Positions 1 through 12,507 of a stretch of 64,000 nt of DNA are shown here, one piece after another; the stretch's first letter is position 1; every line of letters starts with the position of its first letter. Origin of the DNA: Sorghum bicolor (lineage: Eukaryota; Streptophyta; Magnoliopsida; Poales; Poaceae); the NCBI RefSeq assembly GCF_000003195.3, contig NC_012876.2, positions 48,293,276 through 48,357,275 on the forward strand, written 5' to 3'. The notes beneath the pieces were generated by a model. It did not search any database. It saw nothing but the letters and a program-made list of their open reading frames with translations, and was not told the DNA's origin. The position numbers and the translations under genes were made by a program.

Positions 1-1624
1 ACAAGAATTGATCCAAATCTTGATCATGGAAATCACACAGTCCTAATCAACCATCTCTATTGTGATATCCTTTTTGGCTAACTTTGATCTTGACTGCCTA
101 CAAATGCATCAACTACAATTGTTGCCACCAAAGAAGAAAGTTTTGGAACTTTTTAGTGTTTAGAGACAACTGATTAAGGTTAATCACTATCTTGAAAACG
201 GCTCCATGATATCCCTAAAGGCTATGTCTCATAAAATAGTGCCATGCGAAGAAAACAATAAGACTGATCAACGATGCAAATACTATTTCCTTCTCTAGGC
301 CCTATGTTATCAAGTCAATTCAATCTTGGACAATCACATAGATAGTACCAAATGCTATATCTAAGTCACAAGCTAGAGAAAAGCATGTCCCTAGTCTCGG
401 CCAGCATCATTATGCGTGTTGCGCTATGAAAGGTTTTCTTTCATGCTTGATTGGATGAAGTGCCAAAAGGTAATCAAGAACCATCTCTCATCTTTTGTAA
501 CACAGTCCTTCCATGAGGGGTATACCTTGAGCTCCACCAAAAATGGCCCACAAGTCCAATGCTTGTGCATCCTTGAGTTGGTGTCGAATCCACGATTGAA
601 GTTGTTTTCTAAGACAGAGGTAAAGAAAAACCCTATCCTCGTTCGTCCATGAAAAAGCTGCTGCTACATGAAGAGCTTGAGAGAGGTGTTAGACAACAAA
701 TCTCAGAATTATTATCTTAGAGCTGCTGTTTGATCCTTGAAAGGAATCCTCAATCTCAAAAGTAGTTTCACCAAGCTATTTCACTATGGTGCAAACCGAC
801 CCTACTTACTAAGCAACTACTTAGTGATGGAAAATTTTAGTTGACCTGCTTGGTAATGGCTTGTTTCCTTAGTTCGGTGAATACTTGCAACTTTTGCTAT
901 GCTCTAGACCTTGCTATCATCCGTCTTCAGCAATGCTTATCCAATGCTAACATGCCTTGGGTATCTTCTATGTTCATTTTACCCAAGAGGTTGTATTTGA
1001 TACAACCTAGGTAACTGTTAACACTTGGAACCATGAAATTCCTCGAGTGGTGAGCATTGACTTGTTAGTCAGATAATACAGTGTTGTTATCAGAGAAAGA
1101 GAACTGCACACATGGAACCTTACGTAGCTTTCCATCAATTGGCATCTGAATGATTAGACCTTATGACCAAAATAGACATCGTTTGTTGGTTAGTAGGTTT
1201 CTCATAACCTCAAAGGATGTTTATCTAGTTCATGATCTCCTCCCCTACATAAGGTTGTACTCAAGCCATTTTGGTAGAGCACTGCTTTTCGAGCCTTGTG
1301 AACATAGATGGAAACATTGTATTGAGTACTTTATTATGTTGTGAACCATCCATCATATATTTGGAATGAAGTACATGTGATAGTGTTGTCTCGAATTCCT
1401 CCCAAAGTAACAATGCTTCATGGAAGTCAATGAAGGAAATTCTTTAGACAAAAATTCACTACGAAGAACAAGTATCAGAAATTGCCTTGACCAATCAGCC
1501 TCTCTGATGCTCGGAGATAAGTAGTTGACTGCTATCGCCAATGTTGGAAGTTGAATAACATGCTTCTGTACCCTTGGAAGTCTTTCGCCCTAAATCTCGG
1601 GACGAGATTCTTTTATGGGGGGGT
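1..1624 (+). mobile_element. Degenerate 3' internal region of a Tekay-like Ty3/gypsy element
   Basis: This is the internal DNA immediately upstream of a long LTR. No frame longer than about 80 codons survives and I recognise no protein domain in it, so any pol or chromodomain coding has decayed. The assignment rests on position: the block ends in a G-rich polypurine tract (about 1614-1624) directly followed by an LTR start TGTAACACCCC, which is typical of Tekay/Del chromoviruses. The conserved phrase ahead of the tract (about 1593-1612, ending ctcgggacgagattc) is also found beside Tekay LTRs; a relative occurs on the opposite strand at 56102-56140. The 5' part of the element lies outside the window. 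It could instead hold an unrelated insertion in 1-1300 that I cannot see. Confidence 0.55.
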
Positions 1625-4600
1625 TGTAACACCCCAGGTGTTTGCCACGAGTTAGACCTTAGGTTTTGAGCTCAAACATGTCATGATAAGTGGTGATGAT
1701 CATGTTAAAGTCAATCCATGAAAGTGAGCCTCAAGTTAAACTTGGAGAACACGCCCTTGCTTACGTATAGGCCCTTTTCAAAGTGCATGCTTGGGTGACA
1801 ATAGGGGAACATCTCCATGTGTCCCACATCCATCACTGCCTATAGTGATCACTCAAAAAGTTTCAAGAAGTTTGGAATCAAAAGGTCACATGAAATGATA
1901 AGTTACATGCTTGTTGGAATGACCTCATTAAGTGAATACAACCATAGGTCATCAACCAATCCTTACAACCTTGCCCAAATGACTCTAGATGAACTCTACA
2001 ACAAAAGTCATGAAGGGTACATGTTGAGCTTGTGCCTAGAAAATGTTTCAATTAGCCTAAAACCTTAATTCAGGCTTTATCAAGTTGTTGCTTTGACCAA
2101 AGTGAAAGTTTGACTTCTGTATTAGTTCTGAGGTTTGACCTTAAATGAAAGTTGTAGTTTAGATTCTGTAGAACAAACTTTGTTTAATGGTCAAGAGCTA
2201 GTTTAGTCGCTAACCTAGTCAGATTGAGTTTACAAGATTCAATGCAGTGCTGTTTTGGAACTCTAGAATTTTTGCCAAGTCCTGAGGTGCTCAGTTTCGG
2301 GTACCCTAGTTAGGAGCCTTGTATCTTCCAAATAAAACTGAACCAGTACAAGGTCCTTTTGAAAAATTTGTAGTATAGTTTGGATACTACAATCTTTGTT
2401 AAAGTTACTAAGTCTGAATCATCTTCTAAGCATGTCAAATAATAGTCACAAGATTGAATCTGCTATAATTTCCAGCACTTAGAGTTTCTAAATCTAGGTT
2501 TGCAGTTCATCACGTTGGCATTCCGCGTTCTCCAAATTTTACTAAACAACTTGTTTGGGTCCCAAAATAGAAGTTGGAGTACATATTGTGGGCAAAAGCA
2601 TACCGAAAGATGGCACTAGTTTAACTTCGTTTTGGTCACCAATTTTGAGTTTTGTTAATCATTATCAATTATTGACACTCAAAGGTTGGCATCAAATTAT
2701 CTTCTAATCTGTAACTCTAATGACCATGGCACCTTAATCAAAGTTAGAGATTGTCAAAAGTAGAGCAAACTTCGTTTTTGGTCCATGACCAAATTCGATC
2801 CAGAACCGGCCCAAAACGCGTCCCACCTAAGCCACTTTGCTGCTCGACACGTGTTCGGTGAAATGCCTCAACGGGCGGACACGTCGCTGGTGCGTGGCAT
2901 CCATGCCCGAGTGCGCCCCCTCCTCCTCTGCTGCTCTCCCAGAGCCCTCCCCACGCCCGGCTGTCAAATTGGACACACACCCCAGCGCCTTCGTCACCCC
3001 TCTCCACCCCTGGCTCGCTCTCTCCACCCCAGCGCCTCCCAGAGCGGAGCCCCCATGGCCGCCGGTCCTCTACTCTGCGGCTTGCCGCCCAGCTGCAGCG
3101 GCTACGGCGTCCCGCTGTGCTGCTGCTGCTTCCACCTGGCCACGCCTTCCCTTGCAGCAACCATCGGCCGGCCCAAGCCCGGACTCTACTTCTCCATCTC
3201 CCGTTCCGTCTCTTCTGTTCAGTAATAGGAAGAAGAAAGGACCTCGGGTTGGAATAAGAAACAACCCAGGGTTCCAGATGTGAAGGCAAGAATAGTATTT
3301 GTGGGCTGTGGCGTGATTCTTGGAAACTCTAGGGTTCTCGGTGCAAGATCTGTTTCCCTTTTCTTTTATTTTTGCAGATTTCTGGGTGAACTTTGGAAAT
3401 CCATAGTAATTCATAGAAAAGTCGTAAAATAGCAAATATGGACTTTTTGGAATCCTTGTGAAATTCTATATGCAGTAGATGTATAATATGGCATGGTTTA
3501 GTTTGCAGTTTTAGCGGTAAAAATAGATTTATGCAGTTCGGTTTTGATTGCTTGTTATATTTGTCTTTTTCATAACCGCTGTATTATTGCTCAAATAAAT
3601 GTGAAACTTTTGTGACAAGCTTTACCTATAAAATTGGATGTCTAGTAAAAGTTTCATGAATTTAGGCATGATAGATTAAGAGTTATAAAAATAACAAATT
3701 CCCTGTGTTGCTTTGCTCCTATTCTGAGTACATCTGCATGTTTGTATTGTTTGGCTTAGTTTGATTGGGAATCATGCCTGGATGAAAATATATGAGCTGT
3801 AGTACTTTTCATAAACTTTCCATCAAGCTAAATAGCATAATTTTTGGTCAAGCATATGTTTAGTTATAGTAGTTTAAAGTACTGTTTCAGTTTTTGTCTA
3901 AACACCCAGACAGGGATGCATTGTTTGTTATGTAAGACCTTGTTAGTTGTAGATTGAGCTCTAGATATTTATAACAAAGTTGTTCACAATTTAGTAAGCT
4001 TTCTAAAAAGTACATAGCCTTAATTTATGGGCATATGAAACTCAAGTTATGGCTGTTTAATGTGGCATGATAGATTCTGTCCATGTTTTGGACAGAGATG
4101 TCTTTATGGGGCTTGATAAATGGTTTATAATTGTAAATAAAAATGTGAAAATGGAAAATGTTGGTCCAGTACAATTATATGATATTGTTGTATCATGTTG
4201 ACATATAATATAGTCGTGTGTTTGACGAAAATATGATTTGTGCATTTATCTTGCTCTTCCATGGTTAATTGCAATAGCAATTTATCTTTTTCATAGATGT
4301 TGATATGTTTATTCAAATGCAGTGAAATTTATGCAGTGGACTATAGATCGCATTTAGAAGCTACTGTAATTTTGGTGGAATTTATTGAGCACTTTTGTTA
4401 TATGTTCTTTAATTCACCTTATCATCCAAATAAATTAAGAAAGGCATTTAATAAATTTATTTCGTAATGGCCACTATTTTTTCTGGTGTTCTTTAGATAT
4501 GTGCAAACTATTGATAATAATGGTTTTGCTCAAATGCATGTTTGAAACATAAGTTAATAATTAATTGTTTGCAATTGTTGTTTCTGGACAGTTTCTGGAA

Positions 4601-7600
4601 CTGTTTGGATTACAATATGTAAATGTTGTTTTCTGGGAATCTTGTTATTATCAAAGTTGTAGATAATTTATTTATGTAGCTGCTGTCAAAATTTGGTAGT
4701 ATTTAGCTGTCGGTGTTTTCCCCCCGGGGGGGTCACACCAACGAGTAAATTTGTATGCGTGCTCCCTTTCCCGGATGGTGATGCAAGAAGACACAAAGAT
4801 TTATCCTGGTTCGGGCAAGAGAAGGCCCTACGTCCAGCGGGGGGAGAGAGTTTGTATTATCTTGCACCTAAATGCTTGTACAGGGGCGAATACAAGCGTG
4901 GTATGAAGTGTGGAGCTCTACTACGTATGAGCGTGGTCTTGTGTCGTGATCCTCGTTCTATTCCTGAGTCCCTCCTTTTATAGTTCCAAGGAAGGGCCTA
5001 GGGTACATGTATAGGCGTAGGAATTGGAGTCGATAGCAGCATGGAGCGCGGACCTACTCGAGGTTTCCGTACCGGCATGCCCTCGAGCCGTCCCGTCTTA
5101 ATAGCCTGGTGATGATCACGCGTGCCCCTGCATTCTGCTCTGCGCGCCGTCTTGGATTGGTTCGGCGGATGCACGCTTATATGGCTCGGCGGTAAATCCG
5201 GCGGAGCGGTTACGGCGTGGTCAGTCGACGCCCGACTCGTCTTCAGGAAGGAGCCTGGTGAAGTCGAGGGTCGGATGCCGTACGAGGTGTCGATATCTGG
5301 AGCGCTGACCTTGGGTGTCTCGAGGGGGTCCCGATTAGACGTTCCATCCTTGTTTCCCGCGTCCTGACACGCCCTGGGTCGTTCGGTAGGAAGGCTGCAA
5401 AAAGAACGATGGGACAGAAGTCTCCCGTGACCCGTGTGTTAGGTGGGGAAGCGTCAGGTGCATTAAATGCCCTGGCTCTCGTGCGCGCGTCAGGCGGCGG
5501 ACAGTGTCCTTGCGCTCGACGCCTCTCGGTTCGCTCGAGCCCGCTTCCGTATTCGACGGCAGTTGTCGCTCGAGCCCTGACCGATTCGCTCGACGCTATT
5601 TCCGTCTTCGAGGCTGCGGCCGTCGATGGCCGCGCGTGTGTACGGATAGTCTCATTATACGCATTGGTGAGGGTACCCCTTGTTGATACCCTCGATATTA
5701 GCCTTATGGTTTTTAAGTTATGTCTGTTCAATGTTGGATTTTAGAAATGGTTGCTCTGTGTCTTGTTAGGACCTGATTCTGTAATTCCAATATTTCGACC
5801 TGCCAAACTTATGAATCATGCTTTGTTGTATAAAGACGAAATGTACAAAATTTCTTAAGCTTTCCAGAATGTCTTAATTCATGTCTTTTGAAGTTGTGTA
5901 ACTCCAGCTATGATTTATTTACTCAGCTGCTGTTAACAGTCCTAAAAATGGCAGATTCCTTTTATTGCTGTTGCGTGGTATATTGCTATGTATGACTCAA
6001 GTCTTTGATAATGGCCAAGTTAATACACCTGAGATCTTGCGAAAGATATATGTCATGTCTAATATGTTTACTGTTGCATTCTTTGTTGTCTTAACATGTT
6101 GGTTGTGTAATCTTAAGTAAGCAATGAGGAGTGCTTTAGTATGTTTAGTGTAACCATGCTCTTGCCATGCTTTTTGTGTGTGATGCTTTGTCTATTGCAC
6201 TTCTATTTGTTCATACACTTGCATCTTGCATCTCATTTAGGTACGCTAGATAAACCACGTGAAGGACGTGATGGTGGACCTATTGGGATGATGGAAGGAC
6301 TACACAAGTGTTGCGAACTTGGATGTCGTCAAGATGGCACAAGCTAACTTAACTGACTTGTGTCGGATTCCAAGCAAGCCCTGGAGCATTCTAAGTCTCC
6401 TACCCTCTCTTTTTATAAAAGCACAAGAGTATAAATTTATATGATGCATTAGGTGACAAGAGTTGAATGAAACAGTTGGTGCATATTTCCTACCTTGTCC
6501 ACTATATGAAACTACGTGAACCCTTACTAGTATAAGGAAGACGTTCTATGCCTAGCTATGCTTAGCTCGGTAGAAGCCAGGTGATTTCCTGTCACCTGCG
6601 AGAGATAGGTGGATACCTGATCACGGTTGGCTATATTTGCTATCGTGGAAATAACCATGTGCTAGTAATTAATTTGAGACCGAGCGGGATGAGGATAGTG
6701 AAGCAACAAGGCATGGAGGTCTTGGGTGTGAATCTATCCACGTATGTGTCGTTTAAGGACCGATACGCTGTATGTCCTCGTGTCATGTTGAACGCATGCC
6801 TAACAATTAGTTGGCCGGATAAGTCGTTCCGACCGCGAAGCCTACGAGTGCAACTCAGGCCGGATACCCCGTTCTGTATGAGTGCGCACCCCGGTTGGTA
6901 GTAAGTATGTGCGGGGAGTCAATGGCGTAAGACTGAGGTGTCAGGTTAGAGTCCTGACCGTGGCAGATTGGCGGTCCCTGGGGGTGCGGCGCTGGGCAGA
7001 CCCGCGAATTGGTCCGGAGTTGTGCTAAACGTGACCTATGGCTGCTCTAGCTAAGTATGCCTGGGTGAGTGCTAGGAATACCTCTCCAGCTGGATAGGAA
7101 TCGATTCGAATCGCCGTCTCTCCCGGATAGTGAGAACTTGACTCAAGCAGCGGCAACGTAGATACACTAAATGAAACTTAATGGTTATGATGATGATGAT
7201 GGCTACATGATAAACCGGATATGGTTATTAATGTGATGCTTATTAATCAAGTGGTTGCTATAGAATAGGTGCAAAATCTAGCTATGGTAGCTTAACTGAA
7301 CTTGATGCTAAAATATTGACTAAAAGGTTGAAAGTAAGGACACATGATAGTAGTGCTCTTTTTGGCAAAGTTATGCTATCCAACCAACTCCACCAAATAG
7401 CCTTGCATATCCTTGAGAGTCTTTTATTTCTCTCCTGTCGGGTAAGTCTAGTTGAGTACATTCGAGTACTCAGGGTTTATCCCACCCTGTTGCAGGTGAA
7501 GTCTTCAGTCTGCTAAAGATGGTGGCTAACCGTCGGTGGGCACGCGATTCTATATAGTGTTCTCATCTACATGCTTTTGTCAGAGGATGTCACTTATGCT

Positions 7601-7907
7601 AGCAATGTATTTGAAACTTATGTTATTGTAATCATTTGAAAGCTATGTTGTTTTCTAATCAATTTGGAAAATCCAAACTTGTACTATTATTTTTGAACTC
7701 TTTTGTAATATTATTTCCGCTGCAAATCTCCGTGTATGTGACGTGTATTTACTTAATCATGCGATCTTGGTGTAAAGTTGATTTACCGAGGTCCTTCGTG
7801 ACACTCGGCAGACTACCGGGTTTATATAAGTGAGAGTATGCGCGTGTCAACGTGTTAAACGGGGACAGTCGTACTTAAACTTGTATAAATTGGGTGGTTC
7901 TGTCACA
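1625..7907 (+). repeat. Long 3' LTR of a Tekay-like element, interrupted by a solo LTR
   Basis: The LTR starts TGTAACACCCC right after a polypurine tract and ends TTCTGTCACA, with no primer binding site after it, so it is a 3' LTR. Without the nested insertion it is about 5.3 kb, long even for this lineage, so another unrecognised insertion is possible. It shares with the LTR fragments at 14091-16743 and 18068-20269 a common end and a very conserved 80-bp block (7061-7140 versus 15881-15960). A GC-rich stretch at about 2780-3280 gives overlapping open frames on both strands; similar stretches sit in the minus-strand LTRs at 36520-37380 and 54780-55640. None of those frames is kept between copies. 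Confidence 0.7.
4708..5697 (-). mobile_element. Solo LTR of the Tat family, 5-bp target duplication
   Basis: A 990-bp sequence that is the reverse complement of an LTR closely related to those at 20270-21321 and 33521-34569. It begins TGTCGGTGTTTT and ends CCTCGATA on the plus strand, so the terminal CGACA of the family has become CGATA. It is flanked by the direct repeat TTAGC (4703-4707 and 5698-5702). There is no internal region, so it is a solo LTR left by LTR-LTR recombination. Its TATA box reads TTTTATA on the plus strand at 4976-4982. It lies inside the Tekay LTR and is therefore younger than it. Confidence 0.93.
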
Positions 7908-9325
7908 ATCTTGATATAGGTCATCGTTGGAGGGGAAACCACTTCGCTGACATAAATTGAAGGTCTCCCAAGGACAAGCTTAGTGTCCTAAAAAAGCACT
8001 GATCAGATTGTAACATAAGCTTTTAATTATTTGCAACATTACCTTGTGTATTGAGCATATAAGGATAATTGTAAAAAAAATTCCTTTGGGTATTCTTGTC
8101 ACTAACCTTTCTAGGATTGGAGCAAGAAGATCGGATGAATGACAAGCACAAGGTATGTCCAACCAATCATCATACAACATTGAATTAAATTCATCCAAAC
8201 TTGAATTTTGCAAAATTCAAGCTTGGGGGAGTACTCTACATAAAAACATCCTTTGCCATGTTGCTATGTTGGTTGTCCCTACCTTTGAGACATGCTCAAT
8301 TTGTTAAATACTAATCACACTACTTCATCTCCACTTGAGTAGATCCCTATAAATGCTCTCATGCTACCTTTATTTGCTTTAGTATATGTCTAGGTTTGGA
8401 GTAGTTTCATTTATCTCTTAATTAAGCATGGTGCTTAGTTTAGGAATGATGATCTTACTTCCAAAGGATTTTAAATTAAGCATAGTGCTTAGGTTAAAAT
8501 GCCCTCCTAAATTAATTTAGACATGGTGTCTAGGTTGATTTTTGAGCCGATAGTATGCTATAGTAGATATTGGATATTTTGTTGGACTAACCCCTTCAGG
8601 AAAACTTTCAATATCGACTTGGGAAGTCCTGAGATAAACTCACATTGGAGACAAAGAGAGAGACACATGAAGTTTAACAATTTACACAAGGAAGGCATAG
8701 CTCACAAGAGATGATCCATGGAGGGTGCCACAAACACGATGCATAACATCTAAGAAAGGAAAGCTTTCACTAGGTGATACTGTACCATCATTCTTCAAGT
8801 AAGGTAACATCTTAAGGTACTTGACTATCACTTTTATAAGTTTCTCCTTGGTTCTAACATTCACATAAATAAAGAGACAAACATGTATGATTTATAACTC
8901 TAGATTAACCAACCCAATCGATTCAACATGTTTAGTCCTTCCACCTTTGTGATCCCACACTTCTAATCATATGAGCTAAAATGTTGCACACTCAATCTTT
9001 GGAAGATATATAAAAAAACATAAGTATAGATAGATTATCTTTCCATTAGGTTGAGCGATCTGATCTGACAAATGCTTTAAAAGCTACACTTATGATCCCA
9101 TTATCCATCAACTTTGTCTTGCTCACTATGCTTAAGGTTACAGAAGAACAAATACACTTTTGGTTCTGTTGGTGTTTTCCACCAACAGGGCCCATGCACT
9201 TGATCTCTGCCTTGTCTCTATGAGCAGGTACACTTCGAGCAAAATATGAAGGAGTTTTACAACTCCAAGACTCCACCAAGTGAAGAACCCAGATCTACGA
9301 GCACAAACACACTAGAGATACTGGA
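7908..9325 (+). mobile_element. Fragmentary Athila-like 3' noncoding DNA
   Basis: No gene is visible. The part from about 8090 to 8600 resembles, in order, the 3' noncoding DNA of the array element at about 49225-50060: both have the phrase cctttgggTATTCTTGT (8085-8101) or its G/C variant, and both have the repeated phrase 'aagcatggtgctta'. A PPT-like motif AGCTTGGGGGAG is at 8220-8231. From about 8640 to 9160 I see nothing recognisable. A perfect 9-bp hairpin sits at 9166-9188. Confidence 0.45.
9166..9188. repeat. Perfect 9-bp inverted repeat with TG...CA LTR-like ends
   Basis: CTGTTGGTG, five bases, then CACCAACAG. The inner ends TGTTGG and CCAACA equal the start and end of the Athila-like LTRs in this window. 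It may be a scar of a near-complete LTR deletion or a chance hairpin. Confidence 0.5.
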
Positions 9326-9445
9326 CACTCAGGAAATCACTGCCCTGAGATGCTTGAGGACGTAAATTACATCAACAACAACAACTACTACAACCGTCCT
9401 CAACAAAATCAAGGTTGGAATCAACAGAGGCCTAACTACTCAGAG
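9326..9445 (+). pseudogene. Athila-like gag, C-terminal remnant
   Basis: In frame 2 the second half of a CCHC zinc knuckle is readable (HSGNHCPE), followed by a run of Asn, a Tyr pair and a Gln/Pro/Trp-rich tail (PQQNQGWNQQRPNYS). This matches the end of grass Athila-type gag, where the knuckle binds genomic RNA. The first knuckle cysteines and the whole upstream gag are missing. The protease frame starts immediately afterwards, in another reading frame. Confidence 0.6.
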
Positions 9446-9447
9446 GC

Positions 9448-10283
9448 GATCCAGGATGCCCCGTCATCCCGTTCTCCATCGGCAGCGATCCAGGATGCTC
9501 CGTCATCCCGTTCTCCATCGGCATGATGGACTTCCCAGAAGCACTCTACGACTTTGGCTCCAGTGTCAACATTATGCTCAAGGGAATATTGAAGATCCTC
9601 TGCATCCGAGTTGGTACCTTGTACGCCCCAGCAGACTTCATGGTAATAGAGACTGGTACTGATGACAGGGCACCCATCATCCTAGGGAGGCCATTCCTAA
9701 ACACCACGGGAGCTGCCATCTACGCTAGTGCTGCCAAGATCAGTTTCTACATTGAGGGGAGGAAGGAGACATTTTCCTTCAAGAATAAGACTACACAAAA
9801 CTCAAAGCAATCTCAACATGAACCAAGGAAGAGGACCAACAGGAGGAACAAGAACAAGCAAATGTGGATCGAGTCAGCTAAGATGGTCACTGCAGTTCAA
9901 GGAGGTCAAGATCGTCAACTTAAGTCACCGTTTCTGACCAAAAAGAACGGCCCAGCTCCAGATGGCAGATCAGACATTCCGAAGGGTTTCAGGTTATTGA
10001 CATGGGAGAAGACGAGTACGATCCACCCATCATCCTTGGGAGACCGTTCCTCAGCACCGTTAAAGCAATCATCTACATTGGATCCGGAGAAGTCCACATG
10101 CATTTCCCCTCTGAGAAAGTACGCCGCTATTTTACTGACCCTGACTATATAGTTGAAGACTCTAAGCAGGTCAGGACAAGAAGAAGACGACGCAACTGCA
10201 ACCAGAGGAGGAAAATCATCAAGGACGGATGGGCGGACTACGAAAGAGAAGTGCACCGAGTCAGGTGTGGAGAAAGAAGATAG
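9448..10283 (+). pseudogene. Athila-like aspartic protease with internal duplications
   Basis: Frame 1 from 9448 reads a retroviral-type aspartic protease: the active-site loop appears as YDFGSSVNIM (family form CDxGSSxNxM), followed by the C-terminal motif APIILGRPFLNT and a basic tail. Two oddities are seen. First, 39 bases encoding 13 residues before the active site are duplicated in tandem (9446-9484 and 9485-9523). Second, near 10002 the frame changes and a second protease C-terminal half begins (PPIILGRPFLST, ending HFPSEKVRRYF), with no second active-site loop. A minus-strand relative of this second half is at 62763-63138. Protease would cut the gag-pol polyprotein inside the particle. 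No reverse transcriptase or integrase follows, so the element depends on others. Confidence 0.7.
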
Positions 10284-12493
10284 TTATATACGAAGAGGAG
10301 GCGCCACCGGAATCACCGACTTCGCCATCCAGCCAATCCCAGGACAACAGAGAATACGGAGAGTCCAGTTTGGAGGACTTAAAAACACCGAACACCTTGC
10401 CAAGAGGTAAACTTGGTAGTTATCTTTTTTCTTTCAATTATTTAAAATAGTTTGCTTAGTTAATCAGGCTCATATCATCTCGAAAAGAAAATAGAAATGT
10501 TAAAAATAGTAAGCCACATGTGAGTATGCTCATGGCGTAAAACCCATAAGTACATTCACTGTGGTGGCGTAAAAATAAAATAAATATATTCCTGTCCTAT
10601 AAAAATGAAAATATAAAAATAAATTTATGATCCTACCAAAGAGAATAATATTTATTAGAGGAAGTTCAACATGATAACAGCTAAGAGATTTTATGCTAAC
10701 ACTTAATCAGTTCCACAAAGCTTTGTTGTCTATTTGAGCTCCACAGAATTCAAGGATCAAAGAAGACTAGCAGACGGAGGCCATCCTAATCGTTGTCAGG
10801 GTGCTACCGACATTAAAATACACCTCCGCCACCTCTTAGCTACATCAGGAGAAATTACGTCAAAATCCAGCTTGGGGGAGAGCACCCCCATTTATCCAGC
10901 TAAGTGTTCTACTCATGTTTATACTTTACTCAAATAATAAAAAGATACATAATCATAGAAACCCAAATAAAGATTCTGTGCTTATATATATATATCTTTA
11001 CTTAGTTTGCTAAATAAATAAATAAATAAAGTTTGCTATGAACCCTCATGATAAGCTCTCACATGGAAATGATGAATAGTTGCTCTGCCATGACTAGTTC
11101 TCAAAATTGAAATCTCTCTCAAGTTTAGACATAACTGTTATAATTTAAAGCTTGCTCTAAACCTGAACTTGTGGGAAGAGAACTTGATCTAAAGTCTAAG
11201 TTGTTAACGGATATGATATGGGCAGGTTGAGCTGCTGTTTATCTGTTCCTAGAGATGCTAGAAAACTGGAGATCTTTATCTTTGAAAATATTTAAAATAA
11301 CACATGATGAGTTCCTGTATGATGAGAGTTTAAATTCCTACCATAGCCATACATATGCTTGCTAGACTTTGAGCCACACATTTATTTTTTACTGCTTATG
11401 AGTATTGAGTGTGGTCAAGCTGTGTAGACCCTTAGGAGTTTGTCATGTGGTTAAAATCAAGATTCACTTGCACGTTCACTCACACATGCTGCTTCTACTC
11501 CGGAAGTACACATCCACATATATCCACCCATTTCCATCTCCAGAACCATCCAAAAATATTCTACTCCTAATCCGGGAGAGAATAGCCAAAAACATTCTTC
11601 TATTTCTGTTTTCCCCTGTGAAATAAATGCTCAAGTTATTTCGGTTACTATCACTTGCTACATTATTTCAAGAGATGAGTGCTCTAAAAAAAAGAGAAAA
11701 AAAAGATACGAGGAAATAAAAAGGGGCAAGTGCCCGGAACCTCAAAAGAAAAGAAAAAGTGAGACGAGAGGTAAAAATGGACAAGTGTCCGACAGTAGAA
11801 TTAGGGGTACAAGATACCCACCTGAGAGGAAAGAAAAGAAAATACAGAGCATCTCATTCTCCTCAAAAGAGCAAGAAAGGTATGTATCCCCTCAAAAGAG
11901 CAAAAGTAGAATTAGACTTTCACCATTGTTATCACCATCATCACCATACACCATTCATTCGCCACACATGCACATCTTGATTTGACTTATTGACTTACTT
12001 GCAATAAATGTCTTGTAAGTATGTATATTTTATCTCCCACCTATGAGCCCCAGATATCAAAGCCTTATTAGAGTAGGATGAGAGAGAAGACAATGTCACT
12101 ATGCTTCATACCACAAATACTACATATTTTGAGAGAAGGCATATACCATCACTGCCTTGGTAAGGATCCAGAAATACCACAAAAGAGAGATCTGAGAGAG
12201 TCATACAAGGAATCTCTGAGTTTTATTTGAAAATTTGCAAAAACTCCAGAGCTATAGTTAATCGAAGAACAAGAGACATGGCGCTTGACTAGACCGTTCT
12301 ATCTTTTAACTGCTCAAGACACAAGTGACGGTTGCAAGTCCCATGGTGGAAGGTAAAACAAGTAAGTTTTAAGTCTTGACAGTTTACCCTAACTCAGAGA
12401 TGAGATCTTGTTTGAACGCATGTGTACCTTTAAGGCATGAAACCACTACAGAAACTCTTGAGTCTATCTTTGCTCAGGGACGAGGAAAGGTTA
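10284..12493 (+). mobile_element. 3' noncoding region of the Athila-like element
   Basis: About 2.2 kb with no convincing coding frame. It holds a PPT-like hairpin (10869-10890: GGGGG, AGAGCA, CCCCC), short hairpins such as CTCC-TAATCC-GGGAG near 11563, GGGGCAAGTGCCC near 11724 and GGACAAGTGTCC near 11778, and the phrase GCCTTGGTAAGGA at about 12153. The same order of elements occurs on the minus strand at 60615-62700. It is also found, with diverged sequence, in the 3' parts of the array elements at 43680-44640 and 50980-51870. Confidence 0.6.
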
Positions 12494-12507
12494 AGCTTGG
12501 GGGAGCT
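12494..12507 (+). promoter_or_regulatory. Polypurine tract (plus-strand primer)
   Basis: AGCTTGGGGGAGCT ends exactly where the LTR start TGTTGACGG begins, so it is the plus-strand primer site of the element on the left. Confidence 0.85.

Noticed and set aside
2744..3435. Overlapping open frames on both strands (up to 181 codons)
   Set aside because: They lie in the GC-rich island of a Tekay LTR, overlap each other on both strands, show low-complexity Arg/Ser/Pro/Ala composition and are not kept in the related islands.
9043..9290. Possible host gene in a stretch unlike the known families
   Set aside because: No frame above 77 codons, no splice-consistent exons and no recognisable motif; most likely retroelement debris.
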